64,000 bases of DNA from Terrabacter terrigena. Its GTDB lineage: Bacteria > Actinomycetota > Actinomycetes > Actinomycetales > Dermatophilaceae. The position numbers and the translations under genes are program-made. A model generated the notes under the pieces. That model was given only the letters and a program-made list of their open reading frames with translations, was not told the DNA's origin and ran no database searches. Positions within the stretch are counted from its first letter, which is position 1, and each line of letters begins with the position of its first letter. The DNA is taken from the NCBI RefSeq assembly GCF_042676085.1, contig NZ_JBHTKH010000001.1:434001-498000 (forward strand). The letters run 5' to 3'. Of this stretch, positions 28,215-37,022 are shown piece after piece.

Positions 28215-29363
28215 TCAGGTGCCCCGCGCACCCCGGAGCAGGCGTACGTGCGGTGAGGTCGCCGGGTCGAAGCCGAAGCCGAGCGCGAGGTAGGTGGCGG
28301 CGAAGTCGGCGAGCGCGACGTGGTGCGCGAGTCGCAGCAGCGGGTCGGGAGCGTCGGCGTCGAGCAGCGACACGCGTACGCCGGCGTCCTCGGCCACGGA
28401 CACGACGGTGTCGGCCAGGCGCGAGCGGTCACCGCCGGAGGTGTCACGAAGCATGATCAGGCGCAGGGGCGGCCGGGTCGGGCCGTCGAGGAACGGGTCG
28501 GCGAAGATGTCGTCGGCGCCGCCGCCCTCGGACTGTCCGGACGCGAGGGGGCCGTCGAAGCAGGCCACGATCTGGCTCGCCGCGTCGGGCAGGCAGCCGT
28601 GCGCGACGGGGACCCGGCCGGTTCGACCGAACATCGACGCGGCCCGGCGGGAACTGACGCCACCGAACGGTCCCTCGCCCAGCACGATCGGGGTCGACTC
28701 GGCCAGCTCGGCCGCGAGCACCTTGGCCGGGTTGACGAACGCCTCGGACGAGGGTCGGGCGTCGGTGGCCACCCGGTCCAGCAGGTCGGCGAGCTCGGTC
28801 AAGGTGTCGTGGCTGCACGAGGCGATGCCCATGGCGTCGGCGGCCAGCAGCGCCGGGGTGGCCTGGGCCCACATCGACGTGCGCGACGACGAGCCGACGA
28901 CCGGGATCGGCACGTGGACGCCGTGCGCCCTCGCGCTCACGTCGGCGAGAGGTGAGCCGTCGGCGCCGACGGTCACGAGGAACGCTCCGCGCCGAGCCGC
29001 CTCGGCGGCGAGGGAGAGGGTGCCGGCGGCACGACCGGACTGGGACACGGCGATGACGACGTCGAGGGTGCCGACCCAACCGGGCAGCGACCCGGACGAG
29101 CAGCTCTGGACGGGCAGGGCCGCAGCCCCGTGGGAGACGGCCTCGAACAGGTCGGCGACGGCGACCGACCCTCCGGCAGCCGCGACCACGACGCCGCGGG
29201 GCTCGATGTCGCGCAGGCGGTCGAGGCCCGCCTCACCGGCCGCGGCCACGGTGCGCCGCACCTGGGCACCGGAGCCGGCGAGAGCGCGCAGCGTCTCGCT
29301 GCGGTCGAGGGCGCCGAGGGCGTCCTCGTCGTCGAGGCGGGCTTCGTCGAACACGGCGCCCAC
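28215..29363 (-). CDS. SIS-domain protein, mannose-6-phosphate isomerase-like
   Basis: The 382-residue protein carries a sugar isomerase (SIS) fold: VVVAAAGGSVAVADLFEAV, then DVVIAVSQSGRAAGTLSLAAEAARRGAFLVTVGADGSPLAD, the usual phosphosugar-binding Ser-rich loop, and a C-terminal half with HHVALADFAATYLALGFGFDPATSPHVRLLRG. In the mycobacterial locus the equivalent gene (Rv3256c) neighbours manB and manA. A bifunctional phosphoglucose/phosphomannose isomerase role is the family expectation but is unproved here. The GTG start at 29363 follows the Trm112-like stop by 5 bases. In-frame sequence upstream overlaps that gene and looks like its shadow. Confidence 0.82.
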   Translation of the reverse strand: MGAVFDEARLDDEDALGALDRSETLRALAGSGAQVRRTVAAAGEAGLDRLRDIEPRGVVVAAAGGSVAVADLFEAVSHGAAALPVQSCSSGSLPGWVGTLDVVIAVSQSGRAAGTLSLAAEAARRGAFLVTVGADGSPLADVSARAHGVHVPIPVVGSSSRTSMWAQATPALLAADAMGIASCSHDTLTELADLLDRVATDARPSSEAFVNPAKVLAAELAESTPIVLGEGPFGGVSSRRAASMFGRTGRVPVAHGCLPDAASQIVACFDGPLASGQSEGGGADDIFADPFLDGPTRPPLRLIMLRDTSGGDRSRLADTVVSVAEDAGVRVSLLDADAPDPLLRLAHHVALADFAATYLALGFGFDPATSPHVRLLRGARGT

Positions 29364-29368
29364 CGGAA

Positions 29369-29575
29369 TCAGCTGTCGGTGCGGCGGGCGAGGTCGACGA
29401 GCAGGACCGGCACGCCACCCTCGACGGGGTAGGCGAGGTGGCAGGTGTCGCACCGCAGCTCGGCGACCTCGGTGCCGCCGGAGGCAGCAGGCACGTCGGT
29501 GACCTCGCCCTTGCACTGCGGGCAGCGGATGATCCCGCGCAGCCACGGCTCGATGGTCTGGTGGCTCTGGCTCAC
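29369..29575 (-). CDS. Trm112-like zinc-ribbon protein
   Basis: This 68-residue protein is a Trm112p-type zinc ribbon: WLRGIIRCPQCKGEVTDV ... LRCDTCHLAYPVEGGVPVLLVDLAR, with CxxC at positions 18/21 and 42/45. In other organisms Trm112-like proteins stabilise methyltransferases. In actinobacteria this stand-alone form is commonly found between manB and the SIS gene, without a known partner. The GTG start at 29575 overlaps the manB stop (GTGA), and its own stop is 5 bases before the SIS start, so the three are translated together. Confidence 0.88.
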   Translation of the reverse strand: MSQSHQTIEPWLRGIIRCPQCKGEVTDVPAASGGTEVAELRCDTCHLAYPVEGGVPVLLVDLARRTDS

Positions 29576-31101
29576 GAAGCGTCTCCTGCGTCCTGGGTGG
29601 TGGAGCTGGTGGTCGAGCTGGTGCTGGAACCCGTGGTCGACCCGTTGTGGTCGCCCGCGGGGGCGGTGGCGTCCGAGCGGATCAGGGCGAGCAGCTCGTC
29701 GCGCACGTCCTGCATCGTCTCACGGTCGGCGGCCTCGACGTTGAGGCGCAGCAGCGGCTCGGTGTTGGAGGCCCGCACGTTGAACCACCACGTCGGCGAC
29801 TGGCCGTCCGGACTGGTCACGGTGAGTCCGTCGAGCTCGTCGGTTGCGGCCCCCCGCACCTGGGCCCAGGCGCGCACCTGCTCGACGACGGCGGCCTGGT
29901 CGGTCACGGTCGAGTTGATCTCACCGGACGCGACGTAGCGCTCGTAGGCGGCGCAGAGCTCGGCCAGGGGCCGCTCCTGCTCACCAAGCGCCGACAGCAC
30001 GTGCAGGGCGGCGAGCATGCCGGTGTCGGCGAACCAGAAGTCACGGAAGTAGTAGTGGGCGGAGTGCTCGCCGCCGAACACCGCTCCGGCACGGGCCATC
30101 TCGGCCTTGATGAAGGAGTGCCCGACTCGCGTGCGCACGGGGGTCGCCTCGGCCTCGAGCACCACCTCGCGGACCGCGGCGCTGGAGATGACGTTGTGGA
30201 CGATCGCGACGTCGGTGTCGCCGGCCGCCCGGGCGCGAGCGATCTCGCGCACCGCCACCAGCCCCGTCACGGCGCTCGGTGAGACGGGGTCACCGTCGGC
30301 GTCGACGACGAAGCAGCGGTCGGCGTCGCCGTCGAAGGCGAGGCCGATGTCGGCGCCGTGCGCGCGCACCGCTGCCTGCAGGTCGACGAGGTTGGCGGGG
30401 TCGAGCGGGTTCGCCTCGTGGTTCGGGAAGGTGCCGTCGAGCTCGAAGTAGAGCGGGACGACCTCGAGGGGCAGCGCGGGCAGCCCGGCGCCCGTGCCCA
30501 GCACGGCGGGGACCGTGTGCCCGCCCATGCCGTTGCCTGCGTCGACGACGACCTTGAGGGGACGTGAGCCGGAGAGGTCGACCAGGCCCCGGAGGAACGC
30601 CGCGTAGTCGCCGAGCAGGTCTCGGGTGGTCACCGTGCCGGGGCCGCCGACGGGCTGGGCCAGGCCGGAGCCGCCGTCGAGCATCCACTGGGCGAGGTCG
30701 CGGATCTCGGCGAGGCCGGAGTCCTGCCCGACCGGGCGCGCCGCCGAGCGACACAGCTTGATGCCGTTGTACTGGGCCGGGTTGTGGCTCGCGGTGAACA
30801 TCGCACCGGGCAGGTCGAGCGCGCCGCTCGCGTAGTAGAGGCCGTCGGTCGAGCACAGGCCGATCATCGTGACGTCGACGCCGCGCGAGGTCACGCCCGC
30901 CGCGAAGGCCGCCGACAGCTCGGGCGAGCTGGGCCGCATGTCGTGGCCGATGACGATGCCGGCGGATCCGTCGGGAACGGCGACCACCTCGGCGAAGGAC
31001 GCTCCGAGAGCCTGTGCGACTGCCGGCGAGAGCTGGTCGGGGACGGTTCCGCGTACGTCGTACGCCTTGACGAAGTCTGCGAGGCGAGGCACGCCGAACA
31101 C
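29572..31101 (-). CDS. manB: Phosphomannomutase/phosphoglucomutase
   Basis: This 509-residue alpha-D-phosphohexomutase interconverts mannose-6-P and mannose-1-P, feeding GDP-mannose synthesis for glycolipids and glycoproteins. Features are the active phosphoserine S105 in MFTASHNPAQYNGIKLC, the metal loop LAFDGDADRCFVVD, the sugar-binding GGEHSAHYYFRDF, and the phosphate-binding RASNTEPLLRLNVEA. The last 25 residues are a Ser/Thr-rich disordered tail with runs such as SSTSSTTSSTT, beyond the usual family end. The GTG at 31101 starts 8 bases after the DUF3499 stop; a second GTG at 31092 is an alternative. The order SIS-Trm112-manB-DUF3499 matches mycobacteria (Rv3256c-Rv3258c). Confidence 0.95.
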   Translation of the reverse strand: MFGVPRLADFVKAYDVRGTVPDQLSPAVAQALGASFAEVVAVPDGSAGIVIGHDMRPSSPELSAAFAAGVTSRGVDVTMIGLCSTDGLYYASGALDLPGAMFTASHNPAQYNGIKLCRSAARPVGQDSGLAEIRDLAQWMLDGGSGLAQPVGGPGTVTTRDLLGDYAAFLRGLVDLSGSRPLKVVVDAGNGMGGHTVPAVLGTGAGLPALPLEVVPLYFELDGTFPNHEANPLDPANLVDLQAAVRAHGADIGLAFDGDADRCFVVDADGDPVSPSAVTGLVAVREIARARAAGDTDVAIVHNVISSAAVREVVLEAEATPVRTRVGHSFIKAEMARAGAVFGGEHSAHYYFRDFWFADTGMLAALHVLSALGEQERPLAELCAAYERYVASGEINSTVTDQAAVVEQVRAWAQVRGAATDELDGLTVTSPDGQSPTWWFNVRASNTEPLLRLNVEAADRETMQDVRDELLALIRSDATAPAGDHNGSTTGSSTSSTTSSTTQDAGDAS

Positions 31102-31109
31102 CTTAGTGG

Positions 31110-31502
31110 TCAGGAGTCCCTGAGGATGCGCAGGTGTCCACGACGGCCGGACTCGACGGCGCCCGAGCCCGCCTCGGCGTCGGCCTGGCCGCGGGGGGTG
31201 CTGCGCGGGTCGCTGCCGCGCTGCGCGCGCGGCCGGCCCGCCTCACGGACGGCGTCGGCGAGCGCGAGCAGGTCGTCGGCCGCCAGCACGGGCTCGGGGA
31301 ACTCCCCGCCGACGCGGACGACCTCCCAGCCCCGCGGGGCGGTCATGCGCTCGGCGTGCTCGAGGCACAGGTCGTACGTGTGTGGCTCGGCGTACGTCGC
31401 GAGCGGGCCGACGACGACGGCCCGGTCTGCGTAGGCGTAGGTCAGGGTCGCGACGGCCGGGCGAGCGCATCCCGTCTTCGAGCAACCACGTGTCAGACCC
31501 AC
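31110..31502 (-). CDS. DUF3499 family protein
   Basis: The 130-residue protein starts at a GTG (VGLTRGCSKTGCARPAVATLTYAYADRAVVVGPLATYAEPHTYDLCLEHAERMTAPRGWEVVRV), a near-textbook DUF3499 sequence. Three conserved Cys and a His (RGCSKTGC, DLCLEH) probably form a zinc site. The C-terminal half is disordered and Arg/Gly rich. Function is unknown. The family is confined to actinobacteria and sits upstream of manB as Rv3258c. The start at 31502 is preferred to 31547 because the family begins just before the CSKTGC motif. Confidence 0.9.
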   Translation of the reverse strand: MGLTRGCSKTGCARPAVATLTYAYADRAVVVGPLATYAEPHTYDLCLEHAERMTAPRGWEVVRVGGEFPEPVLAADDLLALADAVREAGRPRAQRGSDPRSTPRGQADAEAGSGAVESGRRGHLRILRDS

Positions 31503-31510
31503 GATCCGGG

Positions 31511-31516
31511 ACTCTA
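31511..31516 (-). promoter_or_regulatory. -10 hexamer before DUF3499
   Basis: TAGAGT (minus strand) lies 8 bases before the GTG at 31502. This would give a transcript with at most one or two leader bases. Confidence 0.4.
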
Positions 31517-31568
31517 GCCCGCGCCTCCGCCGAGAACGAATCACCACGCCGTCCGAGGCGTTCGGACG

Positions 31569-31609
31569 TGCCCCGTGGTGCCCCGTGGGGCCCCGTGGCG
31601 GGCCCGTGG
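31569..31609. repeat. Short tandem repeat of CCCCGTGG units
   Basis: Four CCCGTGG-containing units of about 10 bases (at 31571, 31581, 31591 and 31603) lie in the 258-base divergent gap between DUF3499 and the zincin gene. They could be a slippage-prone spacer or binding sites. No function is known. Confidence 0.6.
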
Positions 31610-31748
31610 CGGCGCCAGGAGCTGCCCGGAAGCGGGCACCGCGGCGAGGTCAGGCAGCGAGCGGGCCCTCCCGGCCTCGTGCCGCGCACGTGCGGGGCGG
31701 AGGTCAGGGCCCGGCGGTTCGGTGGGCCGTCGGTCTGCGACCGAGATC

Positions 31749-31754
31749 TAGAGT
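31749..31754 (+). promoter_or_regulatory. -10 hexamer of the degenerate zincin gene, leaderless
   Basis: TAGAGT is followed by 6 bases and the GTG at 31761. The GGAGG at 31755-31759 is too close to the start to act as a Shine-Dalgarno site, which supports a leaderless reading. Confidence 0.55.
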
Positions 31755-31760
31755 GGAGGC

Positions 31761-32195
31761 GTGGACACCGTCTCGCCCCGCACCCCAGCGCGACGCCGGC
31801 GGCGCGACCGGCACGGTCGCGGGCAGCGCGGGCCGCTGGCGTGGCCTCCGGTGCCGGCCATGACCTCTCGCCGCGACGAGTTCGACGACTTCGTGCTCGA
31901 CGCGGCAGCGCGCCTGGAGGCCACGTGCGGGCGCGCCTTCCCCGCCGTGGAGTTCGCGGTCGAGGACGTTCCGAGGGGTCCGGCCCCCTGGGACCACCGC
32001 GAGGTGCCTCTGGGACGTCTCTACCCGGCGACGAGCGCCCGGCCGGCGCGCATCGTCGTCTACCGCCGCCCCGTGGAGACGCGGGTGACCGACCGGCGCG
32101 ACGTCGCCGCGCTCGTCGCCGACATCGTCACCGAGCAGGTCGCGGGACTCCTCGGGGTCTCCCCCGAGGAGCTCGACCCCGGCTTCGGCGAGTGA
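31761..32195 (+). CDS. Zincin-like (DUF1025-type) protein lacking the HExxH motif
   Basis: The 144-residue protein opens with an Arg-rich segment typical of its actinobacterial family (ARRRRRDRHGRGQRGPLAWPPVPAM). It continues RDEFDDFVLDAAARLEATCGRAFPAVEFAVEDVPRGPAPWDHREVPLGRLYPA...RIVVYRRPVETRV, matching the metallopeptidase family of Rv3259. At the position where catalytic members have VVHELAHHFGID it reads VTEQVAGLLGV, so both zinc His residues and the catalytic Glu frame are lost. Proteolysis is therefore unlikely; a scaffold or regulatory role is inference. It is divergent from DUF3499 and convergent with DUF5719. Confidence 0.85.
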   Translation: MDTVSPRTPARRRRRDRHGRGQRGPLAWPPVPAMTSRRDEFDDFVLDAAARLEATCGRAFPAVEFAVEDVPRGPAPWDHREVPLGRLYPATSARPARIVVYRRPVETRVTDRRDVAALVADIVTEQVAGLLGVSPEELDPGFGE

Positions 32196-32255
32196 CAGCC
32201 CGGGTCGCCCGGCGCTGCCTTCAGCGCATCGAGACGGTGACCGACCCGCACTGCG

Positions 32256-33719
32256 TCAGTTGCGGACCTGACGCACCGGCACCGAGAGCGCCCTGACCGG
32301 GGCGTCGACGAGCGGGGCGACCGAGTAGAACGGCACCCCCGCGTCGTCACCGGTGACCGACACGGCGCCCCGCACGGTGCCCTTCACCGGCACGACCCAG
32401 ACGGCGGTGGCGTCGCCGGCATCGACGACGGTCGTCGAGTCGGGCGCGACCTGCACCGTGGAGACCTTGGACGCACCGTCGCCACCCAGGCGGACGGTGA
32501 CGGTGCTCGGAGCCGAACCCGCTGTCAGCAGAAGGCGTTTCGTGGCCCCTTCGAGCCCGGGGAGCAGCACTCCGGCAACGCCGCGGATCGCGGGTGCAGC
32601 GGGCGTCCACGCGAAGTCGCCCATCTGGTCACCGGTCTTCGCACGGCGCTCCGCCCACGCGGACGCGACGAGCGGCTGGTCGGAGCGGATGCCCAGCCCA
32701 GACGTCGTCGACGGCGCGACGGGCACGTCGAGCGTCGACCCGGCGGGCACGCGGAGCGCGCGCAGCTCGGCGGGTTGCTCCACGCCCTTCGTGCCCAGCA
32801 GACGCACCTGCGCCAGCGCCTCGGTGTCACCGGGGTTGGCGAGGCGCAGCCAGATGCGCGCAGCGGCGTCGACGCCCGGGACGACGAGATCGGTGCCGGG
32901 CGACGCCGCCCGGGTGGAGTCGTCGATGCCTCGGCCGGTGGCGCCGACGATCCACTGCTCGTCGAGGACCGCTGACACGACGCCGCCCGTGGCGACGACG
33001 TGGACGACCGGGCTGGTCTCGTCGGGCGCGATGGCGTCGAGCGAGATGACCTGCCGGGAGAGCGGCGGCACCGGGACGCTGCGGTCGGCGGCACCTTCGA
33101 TGCGACCCGAGCGGCCCAGCACGTCGACCGACACCGACACGGCGTTCGCGCCCGGGTTGCTGACGATGATGCGCTCGGTGCGGGATGCGCCGCCGCCACC
33201 TCCGACCAACCACACGTCGGACGACGGCAGCTGGCAGGGAGTCAGGGCGAGTCCCCTGTCGTCGTCGCCCGTGTGGCGCCACACCTGAGTGGCCGCGAGG
33301 CCGGGCGCGAGGGCGTCCTTGCCTGCTGCGACGACCACCTCCGGTGTGGAGACCTCGGCCGTGGCGAGGCTGTCCGCCGACGAGGTCTGCGCGAGACCGG
33401 TCGACGACGTGCCGAGGGACAGCCGGACGGAGCCGGCACCGCCTGCGGGCGCCCCCGCGACGACACCCGACTCCGGGGCCGCAGCCGCGACCGAGACCGT
33501 GCCCGGCACGTCGCGCAGGCCGACGGCGCCGAGCCGCTGCTGCCCCGGGCACACGAGCGAGGCCTCGTCGACGAGCACGCTGGAGGACTCGGGCAGGCCC
33601 GCCCGCTCCCCGGCTGTCGCGAGCTGAACGGAGCCGCTGACGCGGGTCGCGCCGACGGCCAGCGCCGCAGCGACGAGTGCGACCGACCCGACCCGGACGA
33701 TGCCTGAGGTGTTGCTCAT
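32256..33719 (-). CDS. DUF5719 family exported protein
   Basis: The 487-residue protein has an N-terminal hydrophobic segment (about 8-27, VRVGSVALVAAALAVGA) that would act as a signal anchor. A large beta-rich extracellular region with repeated immunoglobulin-like or propeller-like strands follows: ERIIVSNPGANAVSVSVDVLGRSG, IWLRLANPGDTEALAQVRLLG, KRLLLTAGSAPSTVTVRLGG. This is the actinobacterial DUF5719 family. Its ATG overlaps the stop of the giant glycosyltransferase gene by 4 bases, so the two are translated together. A joint role in making or exporting a surface glycan is inference. The last residues (SVPVRQVRN) are typical of the family end. Confidence 0.85.
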   Translation of the reverse strand: MSNTSGIVRVGSVALVAAALAVGATRVSGSVQLATAGERAGLPESSSVLVDEASLVCPGQQRLGAVGLRDVPGTVSVAAAAPESGVVAGAPAGGAGSVRLSLGTSSTGLAQTSSADSLATAEVSTPEVVVAAGKDALAPGLAATQVWRHTGDDDRGLALTPCQLPSSDVWLVGGGGGASRTERIIVSNPGANAVSVSVDVLGRSGRIEGAADRSVPVPPLSRQVISLDAIAPDETSPVVHVVATGGVVSAVLDEQWIVGATGRGIDDSTRAASPGTDLVVPGVDAAARIWLRLANPGDTEALAQVRLLGTKGVEQPAELRALRVPAGSTLDVPVAPSTTSGLGIRSDQPLVASAWAERRAKTGDQMGDFAWTPAAPAIRGVAGVLLPGLEGATKRLLLTAGSAPSTVTVRLGGDGASKVSTVQVAPDSTTVVDAGDATAVWVVPVKGTVRGAVSVTGDDAGVPFYSVAPLVDAPVRALSVPVRQVRN

Positions 33720-36700
33720 GCGCGCCTCCTCGAGCGGCGGTTGCCGAACGGCACGGCAAGGAAGACGACGAGGCCGAAGAGCAGGGCCTGACCCAGACGC
33801 CACCAGGGCTGCGCGGCGGCGAGGTCGACGACGAGGTCGCCCGAGGTCGGTGGGACGGCATACGTCGGCTGGGCGGTGCCGGGCACGGGGTCGAGGCGCC
33901 TGCCGTCGAAGGTCACGACGGCCTGGGCCGACCACTCGGCCGGCTCGGCCAGCACGAGCAGCCGTCGACCGGAGCCCGCAGGGATGGTGGTGTCGACCGC
34001 GGCGTGCGGTCCCGTGGTGGGGACGACCTGGAGCAGGGCGCCCTCGGGGTCGACGAGCCGCGCCCGCGAGGGTGCCGTGGCGACCGACGCGCCGTCGGAA
34101 CCGCGGAGCGGTTGCACCTTCCAGAGGATGCCGCGCTCACTGGCCCCGAGTCGGCTCAGCCCGGCCGAGGAGTCGAGACGTCGCGTCAGCGTGGACTCGC
34201 TCGTGGCCCCGACCTGCACGAAGCCGATGCCCAGCCGGGCCAGGGTGGTCGAGTCGAGGGAGTCGGCACCCCGGCCGCCCACGATGTTGGCGACCGCCGC
34301 GACCAGCGGTGCGTCGTCGGCGTCGGGGACCCGGTCGAGGTCGCGCAGGACATCACCCGGCTCCTGTCCGGCGAGCACGAAGTCCACGACCTCGTCGGAC
34401 GGGCGGAGCACGAGCAGGCGGTTGCCGAGTGGGCCGCTGCCCTGCTCGACGGCGACGGCGGGCAGGGTTGCCTGCCCGACGGACAGCGTGCGCCCGAGGC
34501 CGTCATAGGCCTGCAGCCCGGCCGCGGCGACCAGGGGGACGACGGCGACGGCCGCGGCGACCACGGCCGCGACGAAGCTCCATCGGCGGCCGGGCCGTTG
34601 CAGGACTGCCAGGACGGGGCGGCTGCCGGCCAGCAGGCCGACCAGCAGCCCCGCCAGCCACAGCTGGACCCCGAGGCCGCTCCACAGGTGCGCTGGGCCC
34701 GACTGGCCCACGCCGGTCTCGGCCGAGCCGAGCACGACCCGCTGTGAGACCAGCGCCCCGGCGAGACCGAGCAGGCCCAGGAACGCACCGGCGAAGAGGC
34801 CGACCGACTCGGCGCGGCTCCGTGCGCGGACGGCGAGGCCCAGCACCCCCAGGAGCACGAGCGGCGCCGCGAGCCAGACGGCGGCGCCGGCGCTGCCCGG
34901 CTCACCGAGCACCACGGCCAGCACGCCCCACGGCCCTCGGTCATCAGAGGTGGAGACGAGGCCGGGACCGGACAGGAGCAACCGCCAGTCCTCGACGAAG
35001 CGGGCTGCCCAGGGCCCCAGCAGTGCGGCCGGGACCACGACCAGCACGAGCGCGCGAGCGCGGCGCAGGCCTGGCCCGAGCAGCAGCAGGAGCAGCGCCG
35101 CCACGGCCGAGAGGCCGAGCAGCGGCGGGGCGAACGCGCCGAGCACGGCGGTGGCGAGCGCGGTCGCGAAGGTGGCCGTGAACGTGCCGTCGCGGCGGCC
35201 CGCGAGGCAGAAGCCCGCGAGCACGAAGGGCAGCAGCACGTGCACGACGGCGACGCTGACCCGGCCCTGGGCGATGCCCGCAGCCGCGACGCCGGCGGTG
35301 CCCCAGGCGACGGCGCCGAGCGCGCGGGCCGTGCGGGCCGGGGTGACGACGCGGGCAGCGAGATAGGCGGACCACACCGACAGCACGGGGGCGAGGAAGA
35401 GCAGCCACGCGATGGTCACCCCGGCACTCGACCGGCTCTCGGCCACGCCGGGCACGCGTTCGGCCAGCCAGGTCAGTAGCGACAGGACGGCCAGGTGCGG
35501 ACCCGGGTCGGCCCCGGTGCCGAGGCCGGCACCGTGCCAGGCGTCGCGGAAGGCGTGCCACAGGCCGGAGGACCCGGACGTGACCGGGAGCAGCTCGCCG
35601 CCGGCGACCCCGGTGTGGGTCGGAGAGAGGGCGCCGGTGCGGATCGCGTCGCGCCAGGCCACGACGGTCGTGACGAGCACCGCTGCGACCGCGAGGAACC
35701 CGGGATGGCTCACGATCCTGCGCGGCAGCGACGCCGGGAGGTGGTCGAGCGACTCGGACTCGTCGGCCACGGGTCCGGTCTCGGTGGTCGCCGCGGCCTC
35801 ACGGCGCGCTCGGGCGCGCTCGGGGGTGATGGCGTCCTGGATGTGGTCGATGGTCGTGCGCGCGGCGACACCCGGCGGCACGAAGAGGGTGCCCAGGTGG
35901 TCGCGGCGTAGGCGCTTGGTGCGCCGACCGCGCCAGCGGGCGGCAAGGGTGGCGAAGGGGTGCAGCAGGGCTGCCACGTCGGTCAGCTCACGCCAGGCCT
36001 GCCTCGGCCGCTTGGCCACGAGGAGGGTCAGCGAGGCGACGACGGCCGACAGCGCCATCCAGAGCGCGAGGAAGGGCGCGGCGAGGGGCGAGCACCTGGC
36101 GAGCGTGACCTGCCGGGCCGCGCGGCGGCCACGGCGCTCGATCTCCCTGGGGCGGGCACCGCCCGGGCGCTCCCCGTCGAGGCCGGCTGAGGCGTCGCGG
36201 ACGACGGCCGCGGGGACGATGACGACGCGGTGACCCGCGAGCTGGGCGCGCCAGCCGAAGTCGAGGTCGGCGCCGTGCTCGGTGAACGAGGGGTCGAACC
36301 CACCGAGGTCGTCGTAGGCGGAGCGCCGGACGAGCATGCCGCTGGTGCTCACCGCGAGCACGTCGGCCCGATGGTCGTGCTGGCCCTGGTCGGCCTCGCC
36401 GCGCGCGGGCGAGGCGAGCCGTCGGCCCGTGCGGGTGATCTGGATGCCCATCTCGACGAGGCGGCGGGGGTCCTCCCAGCTGACGATCTTCGGGCCCGCG
36501 ACGCCCACGCTCTTCGAGCTGAGCCCGGTCTGGAGCAGCTGCGCCAGGGCGTCGGCGCGAGGCACGGTGTCGTCGTGCAGCACCCACACCCAGCTCGACG
36601 ACGCGTCGCCGCCGACGGGGAGCCGGGTCATGCCGCGCTCGATGGCGCGGCCGAGGGGGACACGTGAGTCGAGTGGGAGCACCTCGACCGAGCGGATGCG

Positions 36701-36985
36701 CGCCCGTACGCCTTGGTGGGCGGTGGCGATGGCTCTGGAGGTGTCGGTGCTCGCGACGTCCACGATGACGAGCCGCGCGGGCGGCAGTGTCTGAGCGGCC
36801 AGGCCGTCGAGACACTGCGCCAGCCACGCAGCCCCGTTGTGCACGACGACGATCGCGTCGACCGTCGCGTTCGGTCGCTGCCCGGTGGAGGGAGGGGCAG
36901 ACAACGACACGGACGACACACTCCCCGCCCCGGCGGGGGTGCTTCGGTCTTCGGTCAGCTCGTCGGGCACAGCGGCTACCTTCAC
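33716..36985 (-). CDS. Giant membrane glycosyltransferase (family 2 domain plus polytopic region)
   Basis: The 1089-residue protein has an N-terminal GT2 domain (about 40-290): VDAIVVVHNGAAWLAQCLDGLAAQTLPPARLVIVDVAS, the acidic motif VLHDDTVPRADAL, and GGFDPSFTEHGADLDFGWRAQLAGHRVVIVP. About a dozen transmembrane segments follow, from about residue 305 to 840 and one near 1065-1082. Between these lies an external region with a DGLGRTLSVGQ...GNRLLVLRPSDE segment. The architecture is that of polymer-type glycan or lipid-linked sugar synthases that sit between whiB2 and fbiA in many actinobacteria. The acceptor is unknown. The start is GTG at 36985, 37 bases after the whiB stop. Confidence 0.88.
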   Translation of the reverse strand: MKVAAVPDELTEDRSTPAGAGSVSSVSLSAPPSTGQRPNATVDAIVVVHNGAAWLAQCLDGLAAQTLPPARLVIVDVASTDTSRAIATAHQGVRARIRSVEVLPLDSRVPLGRAIERGMTRLPVGGDASSSWVWVLHDDTVPRADALAQLLQTGLSSKSVGVAGPKIVSWEDPRRLVEMGIQITRTGRRLASPARGEADQGQHDHRADVLAVSTSGMLVRRSAYDDLGGFDPSFTEHGADLDFGWRAQLAGHRVVIVPAAVVRDASAGLDGERPGGARPREIERRGRRAARQVTLARCSPLAAPFLALWMALSAVVASLTLLVAKRPRQAWRELTDVAALLHPFATLAARWRGRRTKRLRRDHLGTLFVPPGVAARTTIDHIQDAITPERARARREAAATTETGPVADESESLDHLPASLPRRIVSHPGFLAVAAVLVTTVVAWRDAIRTGALSPTHTGVAGGELLPVTSGSSGLWHAFRDAWHGAGLGTGADPGPHLAVLSLLTWLAERVPGVAESRSSAGVTIAWLLFLAPVLSVWSAYLAARVVTPARTARALGAVAWGTAGVAAAGIAQGRVSVAVVHVLLPFVLAGFCLAGRRDGTFTATFATALATAVLGAFAPPLLGLSAVAALLLLLLGPGLRRARALVLVVVPAALLGPWAARFVEDWRLLLSGPGLVSTSDDRGPWGVLAVVLGEPGSAGAAVWLAAPLVLLGVLGLAVRARSRAESVGLFAGAFLGLLGLAGALVSQRVVLGSAETGVGQSGPAHLWSGLGVQLWLAGLLVGLLAGSRPVLAVLQRPGRRWSFVAAVVAAAVAVVPLVAAAGLQAYDGLGRTLSVGQATLPAVAVEQGSGPLGNRLLVLRPSDEVVDFVLAGQEPGDVLRDLDRVPDADDAPLVAAVANIVGGRGADSLDSTTLARLGIGFVQVGATSESTLTRRLDSSAGLSRLGASERGILWKVQPLRGSDGASVATAPSRARLVDPEGALLQVVPTTGPHAAVDTTIPAGSGRRLLVLAEPAEWSAQAVVTFDGRRLDPVPGTAQPTYAVPPTSGDLVVDLAAAQPWWRLGQALLFGLVVFLAVPFGNRRSRRRA

Positions 36986-37022
36986 CCGGACACCAGCTCG
37001 GTGCCGGGGGCGTACCTCACGA

